From a virus: a stretch of DNA of 64,000 bases. Positions 48,260-54,305 of this stretch are shown in pieces. Where the stretch lies: IMG/VR virus record IMGVR_UViG_3300030838_000001, positions 186,001 through 250,000 of that record; one strand, 5' to 3'. Every line of letters begins with the position of its first letter. The stretch's first letter is position 1. The position numbers and the translations under genes were made by a program. The notes under the pieces are model-generated. The model was not told the origin of the DNA, made no database searches, and saw only the letters and a list, made by a program, of their open reading frames with translations.

Positions 48260-49120
48260 TATATTAATAAGATGTTGGTTCGCCCATGCTTTTTAACATA
48301 AGGCCGCTTATGGTCTTCAGGATAAACATAGTGATATGTAGAAAGCGATTTAGCGGAAGCAAGATTGCGTTGGGAATTTATTACCAATCCGAGTAAGCGA
48401 TGATAAACGCAGTGTTTATGTAAAGGCAACAAGAGACAAAATCTGTTGGAGTTGGAAGTAAACATTATAGCCCAAATTTTGATTCATGGGTTATTGAGTA
48501 CGAAAGTATAATAGAGGTTTATCAGGATTTGGTGAATAACTGTAAAAGGGGAATAAGCTGGGTCCAGTATTTAGATTATGGTGTAGCTGAAAGGTGATAT
48601 TAATCGAAGGTACCATGTTCGAGAGAGCATATCGGGGTGTCGTTAGCTGGGCTACTCAAAAGGTAGTACGTTAGCAAATCTGAGGACACATCCTGAACTG
48701 AAATGAATCGATGCAATTTATTTAGGTTTTTAACCTGAAATATCTTTTAAGAAAAGGAAATTTTATAAAAAGCAAAAGTTCCTCAGAACATGATTTGAAA
48801 AATGAGTTATACTGTTGTAAAATACAGTTGTTGCTAGGCCGCAAGCCAAAGTGACAAAATAAAGTAAGTAGTTCTAAGCTAATAGCCCGCAAGCTATGCA
48901 GACTCGCAAGGTCAGTCGGATGAAAATGGAGTTTATATAGAATCATGTAGTGATTGCAGAATCGTATATCTGTCTCATTGTTGACTATTCCTGTAGCAAT
49001 ATAGGTGTGTGTAACAAACCGAAAGGTTTCAAAACGTCAACAGTATAGCTGAACACTCAGGCGACTACAAAATTTTGGGGATAACCTTTAATCGGTTCAT
49101 AAGGCGTAAAACCTTATATC
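48260..49120 (+). ncRNA. Candidate large structured RNA (GOLLD/ROOL-like setting)
   Basis: About 860 bases without a convincing ORF on either strand, directly after a strong promoter and before a tRNA-His-like gene. It is dense in short hairpins capped by GNRA loops: GAC-TCGCAAG-GTC type, TAGC-CCGCAA-GCTA, GGC-CGCAA-GCC, AAACC-GAAA-GGTTT and TAC-GAAA-GTA. Size and tRNA-array location fit the GOLLD and ROOL classes of phage RNA; exact class not determined. Confidence 0.5.
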
Positions 49121-49129
49121 CCCACACAT

Positions 49130-49202
49130 TCCGTGTTAGAGCAGTCAGGTAGCTCGCTCCCGTGTGAGGGAGAGGTCAGGGGTTCGAATCCTTTACACGG
49201 TA
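49130..49202 (+). tRNA. tRNA-His(GTG)-like, six-base anticodon loop
   Basis: Acceptor TCCGTGT/ACACGGT (U-U at 1-72), D-arm GAGC/GCTC, stem CTCCC/GGGAG closing GTGTGA, T-arm AGGGG/CCTTT. U33-GTG-A is readable but one loop base is missing. Confidence 0.65.
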
Positions 49203-49327
49203 CTAATTTTTACTAGACATATTAATTAAATTCGGGAGCAATACATATAGTATTGAATAGGTGGAAACCCTTATGCTCCCACTAGGCTTCGTAATTAGGA
49301 AATATGGATGCGGTTAAAAGAAACGAC

Positions 49328-49391
49328 CAAAGATAAGGTTTCACGGCAAAAGGCTCTATTCGTTAACCAGCGAGCTTTTACTTATCTTTGG
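49328..49391 (+). other. Long perfect hairpin element
   Basis: CCAAAGATAAG pairs CTTATCTTTGG (11 pairs) with a nested GCTC/GAGC stem. It ends 20 bases before the promoter at 49419; may terminate or protect the upstream RNA. Confidence 0.55.
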
Positions 49392-49418
49392 AAATTTCAA
49401 AAAAAAATGACAAAAGGC

Positions 49419-49449
49419 TTGCTTTTTACAAAAATAGTTAGTACCTTTG
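49419..49449 (+). promoter_or_regulatory. Strong Bacteroidota-type promoter
   Basis: CAAAAGGCTTG element, TTG 49419-49421, 20-base spacer, TACCTTTG 49442-49449; third short autonomous unit. Confidence 0.8.
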
Positions 49450-49541
49450 TATAAGAAATAAAAAAATAAACAGAAAAACAAAACTTTTGCTAAAAGCAAT
49501 ATATTTATAATAAACGTAGAAATACACAACAAACAGAAATT

Positions 49542-49649
49542 ATGACAACAAGTACCACATATCAAACGCAAAAACAACAACCTAAAGGCGGGAAGCCTTA
49601 TGGCTTGGCTGGGTGTGTCAACAACTTGTTTGACTTAGTTACAATATAA
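49542..49649 (+). CDS. Short peptide, 35 aa, in autonomous unit
   Basis: Gln/Thr-rich start and GGKPYGLAGCVNNLFDL. Lies between the promoter at 49442 and the terminator at 49674, like the units at 19458 and 28363. An AAGGC/GCCTT hairpin overlaps the ORF. Coding status uncertain. Confidence 0.4.
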   Translation: MTTSTTYQTQKQQPKGGKPYGLAGCVNNLFDLVTI

Positions 49650-49673
49650 TTAGTAGTAATACTGATTTTGTAG

Positions 49674-49708
49674 ACCCAGCTTAATGTAAAAATTAGGCTG
49701 GGTTTTTT
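49674..49708 (+). terminator. Rho-independent terminator
   Basis: ACCCAGC/GCTGGGT stem with inner TTAAT/ATTAG pairing and six Ts. Confidence 0.85.
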
Positions 49709-49713
49709 CATTT

Positions 49714-49786
49714 CGGGGGATAGCTTATATGGTAAAGCACTGACCGTTGGGGTCAGGAGAATGAGGTTCGAGTACTCATCTACCGA
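49714..49786 (+). tRNA. tRNA with G33, loop CGTTGGG (Gln or Pro)
   Basis: Acceptor CGGGGGA/TCTACCG (one mismatch), perfect stem CTGAC/GTCAG, T-arm TGAGG/ACTCA. Read as 34-36 the anticodon is TTG (Gln); C1-G72 is shared with the Pro tRNAs here, and a one-base shift would give TGG (Pro). Confidence 0.6.
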
Positions 49787-49797
49787 CAAACACAAAA

Positions 49798-49886
49798 CGG
49801 GTTAACCTCTGCGAACAGAAAGTACGAGGATGGAACAATTGGAAAGATATCGCTAGTTGCAAAGGGTTCGATTCCCTATAACCTGA
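49798..49886 (+). tRNA. tRNA-like gene with 14-base anticodon loop
   Basis: Acceptor CGGGTTA/TAACCTG, D-stem CCTC/GAGG with a 16-base loop, stem CAATT/AGTTG closing 14 bases, T-arm AAGGG/CCCTA. Twice the usual loop length; anticodon not assigned. Confidence 0.45.
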
Positions 49887-49900
49887 CAAAAGAATTAATC

Positions 49901-50191
49901 ATGAGTAAAGGAAATTGTGAATTATGTGAACGAGAGAAGGAATTGACCTTTCATCACCTAATACCTCAAATCAACCACTCGAAGAATGCCTTTCAAAGGT
50001 TATTCAGTAAAGAGGATATGAAAACAAGAGGTCTTATGTTATGTAGAGAGTGTCATTCAATGATTCATCGAACGCTAGACAACAAAACACTCGGATTAGA
50101 GTACAATACAAAAGAATTATTACTCGGACATGAAGGAATCTTCAAGTTTGTAGAATGGGTTAAAAAACAAAACAAAAAAGTAAAAAAATAG
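49901..50191 (+). CDS. HNH-type nuclease domain protein
   Basis: 96 aa. NCELCERE, then FHHLIPQ with the His pair, then LCRECHSMIHR supply two Cys-x-x-Cys knuckles and the HNH histidines. Single-domain HNH enzymes of this size are common in phages as homing or packaging-linked nickases. Follows the tRNA-like gene by 14 bases. Confidence 0.75.
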   Translation: MSKGNCELCEREKELTFHHLIPQINHSKNAFQRLFSKEDMKTRGLMLCRECHSMIHRTLDNKTLGLEYNTKELLLGHEGIFKFVEWVKKQNKKVKK

Positions 50192-50263
50192 AACAAATGA
50201 AAAATATTAAACGTATAAAGAATAAACAGTAACCACCTTCAAATCATGAGGGTGATATGATAT

Positions 50264-50334
50264 GCCCTCTAAGCTTTAAGGTGAAGCACGATACTTTTAA
50301 TATCGGGAAAATGGTCCAATACCATTAGGGGGTA
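50264..50334 (+). tRNA. tRNA-Lys(TTT)
   Basis: Acceptor GCCCTCT/AGGGGGT (G1-U72), stem CGATA/TATCG, loop CTTTTAA, T-stem AATGG/CCATT with an atypical T-loop TCCAATA that lacks TTC. Confidence 0.8.
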
Positions 50335-50353
50335 CAAGTTTTAATAAACGAAT

Positions 50354-50426
50354 GCCCTCGAAACATTGCTGGCGATGTACTCCGCTTTTAACGGAGGAAT
50401 AATTGGTTCGATTCCAATCGGGGGTA
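50354..50426 (+). tRNA. tRNA-Lys(TTT), second copy
   Basis: Acceptor GCCCTCG/CGGGGGT (G1-U72), D-arm ACAT/ATGT, stem CTCCG/CGGAG, loop CTTTTAA, T-arm ATTGG/CCAAT, A73. Confidence 0.9.
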
Positions 50427-50445
50427 CAAGACGAAAGTCGAATAC

Positions 50446-50520
50446 TCTCCTATGGCTGACTGGGTAAAGCACCATACTTTTAATATGGCATCAATGTCGG
50501 TTCGAACCCGACTGGGAGAA
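50446..50520 (+). tRNA. tRNA-Lys(TTT), third copy
   Basis: Acceptor TCTCCTA/TGGGAGA, stem CCATA/TATGG, loop CTTTTAA, T-arm GTCGG/CCGAC, A73. U1-A72 distinguishes it from the other two. Confidence 0.88.
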
Positions 50521-50582
50521 CAAATTAAGTTTTTAACCTTTACTTTTGTTTAAAAGCGCATATTATTGTAATAAAATTTATT

Positions 50583-51023
50583 ATGAAAATATGTGGAACA
50601 TGTAAAGTACCGAAATCCGAAGAAGATTTCAACAAGAATAAAAGCAAACCAGATGGTTTAAATAGCATTTGTAGAGAATGTAGTAACAAACGGTCTAAAC
50701 GATATTATACTGAGAATAAAGAACATCATATTGGTGTTATTAAAGATAGGAAGGTTAAAACATTAATCGATACTAGAACAAAAATTTTTGAGTATTTTAA
50801 AGAAAACCCGTGTATTGATTGTGGTGAAACAGACCCAATAGTACTAGAATTTGACCATCGAGACGATGTTATCAAAGAGAGAAATATTGCTGATTTAGTC
50901 GGAAATAGTTGTTCTTGGACGATGATTAAGAAAGAGATTGACAAGTGTGATGTAAGGTGTGCAAATTGCCACAGAAGAAGAACAGCAATCCAACAAGGTT
51001 GGTATAAAGGAGTTATATTATGA
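50583..51023 (+). CDS. HNH endonuclease with N-terminal zinc ribbon
   Basis: 146 aa. KICGTCKVPKSEEDF and ICRECSNKR form a zinc ribbon common in phage HNH proteins; NPCIDCGETDPIVLEFDHRD and VRCANCHRRRTAIQQG form the HNH core. Probable homing-type nicking enzyme. ATGA overlap with the next gene. Confidence 0.85.
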   Translation: MKICGTCKVPKSEEDFNKNKSKPDGLNSICRECSNKRSKRYYTENKEHHIGVIKDRKVKTLIDTRTKIFEYFKENPCIDCGETDPIVLEFDHRDDVIKERNIADLVGNSCSWTMIKKEIDKCDVRCANCHRRRTAIQQGWYKGVIL

Positions 51024-51271
51024 CAGAACAAGAAAAGCACATAGCAGATAGTATGACATTATTTGCCGCTAACATAGCAGATTTTGAAGTAGGTGATTTA
51101 GTAAAAGAGGCGAATGGTATCGTGTCCAAGATAACGAACAAAACCATCAACTCTATTGAAGTGGAAATTGACAAGCTACCACTTAAAAAAAATGCGTCAA
51201 AAGAAAATATCGGGATTAAAGCAAGACAATGGTTTACCATGGAAAATTTTAATCGTAGATTTAAAAAGTAA
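51020..51271 (+). CDS. Hypothetical protein, 83 aa
   Basis: Coupled to the HNH gene by ATGA. FEVGDLVKEANGIVSKITNK looks like a small beta-barrel. No function assigned. Confidence 0.6.
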   Translation: MTEQEKHIADSMTLFAANIADFEVGDLVKEANGIVSKITNKTINSIEVEIDKLPLKKNASKENIGIKARQWFTMENFNRRFKK

Positions 51272-51276
51272 TTATT

Positions 51277-51352
51277 CGGGTGGTATAGGAGCCAGGTTTA
51301 TCTAGTCGCACTTGGACTGCGAATCACGTGGGTTCGAATCCCACTCACCCGA
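51277..51352 (+). tRNA. tRNA-Pro(TGG)
   Basis: Acceptor CGGGTGG/TCACCCG (C1-G72), stem TCGCA/TGCGA, loop CTTGGAC, T-arm GTGGG/CCCAC, A73. Confidence 0.92.
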
Positions 51353-51358
51353 CGAGAA

Positions 51359-51418
51359 GAGACTGTTATTAATTCATAGAACACCATACTTAGTAAGTAC
51401 TGGAAGCGTAGAATTAAA
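51359..51418 (+). repeat. Recurrent inter-tRNA spacer (copy 2)
   Basis: GACTGTTATTAATTCATAG...GCGTAGAATTA, matching the copies at 30241 and 51704. Confidence 0.6.
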
Positions 51419-51423
51419 AATTA

Positions 51424-51499
51424 CGAGATGTGGACTAATTGGCTAAGTCGCTTGCTTTGGGAGCAAGACATCGTGCAGGTTCGAGTCCTGTCATCTCGA
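51424..51499 (+). tRNA. tRNA-Pro(TGG), second copy
   Basis: Acceptor CGAGATG/CATCTCG, stem CTTGC/GCAAG, loop TTTGGGA, T-arm GCAGG/CCTGT, A73. Confidence 0.92.
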
Positions 51500-51621
51500 C
51501 ATACTGGGTTTTGATACCGATTTACCGTTAGGAAACGGAGCGTGAAGGGGTTCGTCAAACAAACTCTGCTCCCGAAACAGAATTGAAGTGGGGTATGACG
51601 GATGCAGAGAGAGGCATATAT

Positions 51622-51693
51622 GCGGGAGTAGCTCAATGGTAGAGTTCCTGATTTCCAATCAGGTTGTTGCGAGTTCGAGCCTCGTCTTCCGCT
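51622..51693 (+). tRNA. tRNA-Gly(TCC)
   Basis: Acceptor GCGGGAG/CTTCCGC, stem CCTGA/TCAGG, loop TTTCCAA, T-arm GCGAG/CTCGT, U73 as in tRNA-Gly. Confidence 0.93.
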
Positions 51694-51703
51694 CGAAGAT
51701 AAG

Positions 51704-51751
51704 ACTGTTGCTAATTCATAGGGTACCAAGGTAAAAACTGCGTAGAATTAG
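51704..51751 (+). repeat. Recurrent inter-tRNA spacer (copy 3)
   Basis: GACTGTTGCTAATTCATAG...GCGTAGAATTA, matching copies 1 and 2. Confidence 0.6.
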
Positions 51752-51757
51752 AAAATT

Positions 51758-51831
51758 GCGACCATCGCCTAGTTGGTATGGCATCTGACTTCCAATCAGA
51801 AATAGGGCGGGTTCGAGACCCGCTGGTCGCT
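51758..51831 (+). tRNA. tRNA-Gly(TCC), second copy
   Basis: Acceptor GCGACCA/TGGTCGC, stem TCTGA/TCAGA, loop CTTCCAA, U73. Confidence 0.92.
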
Positions 51832-51839
51832 CAAAATAT

Positions 51840-51911
51840 TGGCCTATGGTGTAATTGGCAACACTACTGTTTTTGGTGCAGTCATTCAAGGTTCGAGTCC
51901 TTGTGGGCCAA
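51840..51911 (+). tRNA. tRNA-Gln(TTG)
   Basis: Acceptor TGGCCTA/TGGGCCA (U1-A72), D-arm GTG/CAC, stem ACTGT/GCAGT, loop TTTTGGT, T-arm CAAGG/CCTTG, A73. Confidence 0.92.
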
Positions 51912-51918
51912 CCAATAT

Positions 51919-51989
51919 TGGGGATTGATGTAATGGTAGCATACTTGGTTTTGAGCCAAACTGTATAAGTTCGACCCTTATATCCCTAA
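51919..51989 (+). tRNA. tRNA-Gln(TTG), second copy
   Basis: Acceptor TGGGGAT/ATCCCTA (U1-A72), loop TTTTGAG, T-arm ATAAG/CTTAT, A73. Confidence 0.9.
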
Positions 51990-51992
51990 CTA

Positions 51993-52064
51993 TGTCAAGT
52001 AGTTTAATTGAGAAAACTCCCTGCGTTGGGCGGGGCGATTTGGGTTTGAATCCCGATTTGACAG
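51993..52064 (+). tRNA. tRNA, probably Gln(TTG), with G33
   Basis: Acceptor TGTCAAG/TTTGACA (U1-A72), D-arm GTT/AAC as in the tRNA at 31911, stem CCCTG/CGGGG, loop CGTTGGG, T-loop TTTGAAT, G73. U33 is replaced by G. Confidence 0.7.
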
Positions 52065-52073
52065 CAAAGATAA

Positions 52074-52132
52074 AAAATGATTTCAGCAAATATTATCATC
52101 AAACTTTTAATTTGAAACAGATATATCATTTT
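52074..52132 (+). tRNA. Armless tRNA-like element, anticodon TTT
   Basis: AAAATGAT pairs ATCATTTT (eight pairs). Inside is a perfect stem TCAAA/TTTGA with canonical loop CTTTTAA (UUU, Lys). Neither D-arm nor T-arm is present; the D region is TTTCAGCAA-rich as at 22306 and 37762. Confidence 0.45.
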
Positions 52133-52141
52133 GTTCTTTTT

Positions 52142-52220
52142 GGGTCTATGGCAGAGCGGTCGATTGCGACAGACTGTAAATCTGTTATTCCACACCGTGG
52201 TTCGAATCCACGTGGGCCCA
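52142..52220 (+). tRNA. tRNA-Tyr(GTA)
   Basis: Acceptor GGGTCTA/TGGGCCC, stem ACAGA/TCTGT, loop CTGTAAA, variable arm TATTCCACAC, T-arm CGTGG/CCACG, A73. Confidence 0.93.
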
Positions 52221-52280
52221 CTGGCGAGTATGTTGTTTTATGATTTTCAGGAAAAGGCGTTAGAGAAAAAAATCAAATTT

Positions 52281-52362
52281 GGGGTATCGCCAAAGTAGGA
52301 GAGTTGGGACGGTCTGTAACACCGTTGCGAAAGCTGAGTAGGTTCGATTCCTACATGCCTCA
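52281..52362 (+). tRNA. tRNA-Tyr(GTA), second copy
   Basis: Acceptor GGGGTAT/ATGCCTC, stem ACGGT/ACCGT, loop CTGTAAC, long variable arm with GCGAAAGC, T-arm GTAGG/CCTAC, A73. Confidence 0.92.
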
Positions 52363-52425
52363 CTGAGCAGTTGTGGTCTGCTTGCAATTAAATTCCACCG
52401 TTTGATTCACGTAACGAATCACTAT

Positions 52426-52498
52426 GCTTCCGTAGCTCAATTGGTGGAGCATCTCATTTGTAACGAGAAGGTCGCAGGTTCGAAGCCTGTCGGGAGCT
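52426..52498 (+). tRNA. tRNA-Thr(TGT)
   Basis: Acceptor GCTTCCG/CGGGAGC, loop TTTGTAA with an A-C mismatch at 31-39, T-arm GCAGG/CCTGT, U73. Confidence 0.9.
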
Positions 52499-52649
52499 CA
52501 ATAAGCAGGATATCGTAAGAAACGTCCACATAGGTTAATTACCTGTTGAAGAAAGGATAAAGACAGGGGCTCCTTTTAAGTCCTGCTGACGTTATTAAAA
52601 ATCGTTGCACGTAGCGAACCAACCTAGTTATACGATTCTAGGTAAAATT

Positions 52650-52722
52650 GCCGATGTAGCTCAGTAGGTAGAGTACCTGTTTTGTAAACAGATTGTCGCA
52701 GGTTCGATTCCTGTCATCGGCT
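52650..52722 (+). tRNA. tRNA-Thr(TGT), second copy
   Basis: Acceptor GCCGATG/CATCGGC, stem CCTGT/ACAGA, loop TTTGTAA, T-arm GCAGG/CCTGT, U73. Confidence 0.92.
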
Positions 52723-52743
52723 CAAACATAAAAAAAAATTGAT

Positions 52744-52905
52744 ATGAAAGGACTTAAATTTATTCCACTAGTAGAAGTAAGTGAGGAAACCAAGGCTAAA
52801 TTGGACCTTATGATGAAGAAAAGAGATGAGCGAATTCAATCAATGATTGATGATTATCGAAATGGTAGATTTGCAGAAGAAATGAAAAACCTGCCAAAAA
52901 ATTAG
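52744..52905 (+). CDS. Small helical protein, 53 aa
   Basis: ATG 21 bases after tRNA-Thr. KAKLDLMMKKRDERIQSMID is a charged helix. Function unknown. Confidence 0.6.
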   Translation: MKGLKFIPLVEVSEETKAKLDLMMKKRDERIQSMIDDYRNGRFAEEMKNLPKN

Positions 52906-52925
52906 GTTATTAAAAAGTTTATTTG

Positions 52926-52933
52926 TACCTTTG
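52926..52933 (+). promoter_or_regulatory. Promoter -7 box
   Basis: TACCTTTG 25 bases before the ATG at 52959; -33 TTG not obvious. Confidence 0.6.
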
Positions 52934-52958
52934 TAAGGTAATAATTAAACCGAACAAA

Positions 52959-53255
52959 ATGACAAGAGAAGATTTTAGAATTGTACAAAAGTATTATGCA
53001 ACTAGTAGCCTAGTTATGATTTTTTATGGTAGTGTTATCATTGAAAGTGTTGAAATCTATAAGAATTATTCAACGTTTGAAGATGAAGCAGACAAAGCGG
53101 CTAGACTAGCTGAGATGGGTAAAGAAGGTGGTAAAAAAGCTAAGCCAAAACCAATCAAGATGAAGTCTAAAAAAGACGACCGTACCAAAGATGAAATTAG
53201 TGCTGAATGTGAGAGCAAAATCAAAAAATACATTGCGGCTAATAGCCAAAAATAA
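52959..53255 (+). CDS. Hypothetical basic protein, 98 aa
   Basis: ATG at 52959 is chosen because it follows the promoter. A hydrophobic N-terminal half (SSLVMIFYGSVIIESVEIY) precedes a Lys-rich tail (GGKKAKPKPIKMKSKKDD). Could bind nucleic acid or membrane. Confidence 0.65.
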   Translation: MTREDFRIVQKYYATSSLVMIFYGSVIIESVEIYKNYSTFEDEADKAARLAEMGKEGGKKAKPKPIKMKSKKDDRTKDEISAECESKIKKYIAANSQK

Positions 53256-53327
53256 AAAACCGCTGGCGAAAGCCGAAGTGGCGTAATGATATCAGTCACG
53301 AGATGGTAAGCGGTGCCATCTCAAAAT

Positions 53328-53400
53328 GCGAGTGTAGCTCAGTTGGCAGAGCACCTGATTACCAATTAGGTTGTCGTGGGTTCGAATCCCATCACTCGCT
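53328..53400 (+). tRNA. tRNA-Gly(ACC)
   Basis: Acceptor GCGAGTG/CACTCGC, stem CCTGA/TTAGG, loop TTACCAA, T-arm GTGGG/CCCAT, U73. A34 is rare in bacterial tRNA-Gly. Confidence 0.9.
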
Positions 53401-53438
53401 CTCTTGACTTTTTGGTACCATCTAGTATATTTATATAC

Positions 53439-54095
53439 ATGGGAAGAAAAGTAAAAAATATACATTACATTTATAAAATAACGTGTAATGTGACAGGAAG
53501 GTATTATGTAGGAATGCGTAGTACTTGTAAAGAAGATGATAATTACATGGGTTCAGGAAAAGTTCTCAGATATTCAATACGAAAGTATGGTGTTGAAAAC
53601 CATACAAAAGAAATTCTGAGTTATCATGAAACACGTGAGTTATTAGTTGAAGCTGAGATATTAGCTATTACTGCTGATATGATTACAGATAAGAACTGTA
53701 TGAATATTAGATTAGGTGGTTCAGGTGGTTTCACAAGTGAAGAAGCGAAAAAAGGTAGACTAGCGACAGATAAGATTTTATTTGAAAAATTTGGTGATGA
53801 TTTTAGAATAATAATAAACCAAAATTATCATAATAATATGTCTGAAACTGAAAAAATTGCTTTTAGTAATAAAGTAAAAGTTGGTCAACAAAGTAATGGC
53901 TATAATAATATAACTTTCAAGAATAAAAGGCATTCAGATAAAACAAAACAATTAATGTCTAAACCAAAAAATATTGGTGAAACAAATTCACAATTCGGAA
54001 CTTGTTGGATAACTAAGGAAGGCATTAATAAGAAGATTAAGAAAGAAGACCTTGATACATTTATCACTGATGGATGGGTTCAAGGAAGAAAATAA
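53439..54095 (+). CDS. GIY-YIG homing-type endonuclease
   Basis: 218 aa. HYIYKITCNVTGRYYVGMRS carries the GIY-YIG motifs; RYSIRKYGVENHTKEIL and a Glu in ELLVEAEILAI complete the active site. The C-terminal half (NNITFKNKRHSDKTKQLMS) resembles NUMOD DNA-binding repeats. Typical of free-standing phage homing endonucleases. ATG at 53439 is preferred; upstream frame is tRNA-Gly. Confidence 0.87.
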   Translation: MGRKVKNIHYIYKITCNVTGRYYVGMRSTCKEDDNYMGSGKVLRYSIRKYGVENHTKEILSYHETRELLVEAEILAITADMITDKNCMNIRLGGSGGFTSEEAKKGRLATDKILFEKFGDDFRIIINQNYHNNMSETEKIAFSNKVKVGQQSNGYNNITFKNKRHSDKTKQLMSKPKNIGETNSQFGTCWITKEGINKKIKKEDLDTFITDGWVQGRK

Positions 54096-54100
54096 CATAA

Positions 54101-54221
54101 GGGGGTATTAAAATATTGGCAAACGGCATTCTGCAATTTAAAAAAGAATGATTACTGCAAAATTCAAAAAAACAATCTGTAACATTGAAATTAATACGTG
54201 GTTCGATTCCCGTTGCCCCCA
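54101..54221 (+). tRNA. tRNA-Tyr(GTA)-like gene with insertion before the anticodon arm
   Basis: Acceptor GGGGGTA/TGCCCCC is complete; stem CAAT/ATTG carries loop CTGTAAC, identical to tRNA-Tyr at 52281; T-arm with TTCGATT has one bulge. 64 bases replace the D-arm region and contain CATTCT/AGAATG and an A-rich tract. Confidence 0.5.
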
Positions 54222-54231
54222 CAAAACTTTT

Positions 54232-54273
54232 TTAAAAATAACTCATCATTTATTTGGTGGGTTATTTTTTTTT
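54232..54273 (+). terminator. Terminator fused to promoter (copy 2)
   Basis: Same AATAACTCA...TGGGTTATT hairpin and T-run as at 38114; loop carries the TTG of the next promoter. Confidence 0.75.
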
Positions 54274-54284
54274 GCATACCTTTG
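54254..54284 (+). promoter_or_regulatory. Promoter overlapping the terminator
   Basis: TTG 54254-54256, 20-base spacer, TACCTTTG 54277-54284. Confidence 0.75.
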
Positions 54285-54305
54285 TAATCTAAATATAAGA
54301 CAATT

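Noticed and set aside
48115-48946. Minus-strand ORFs in the candidate large RNA
   Set aside because: No promoter or protein-like composition; they cross tRNA-like sequence and hairpins.
29444-54221. CRISPR array
   Set aside because: The repeated units are tRNAs and spacers of different lengths; no regular repeat-spacer periodicity or cas genes.
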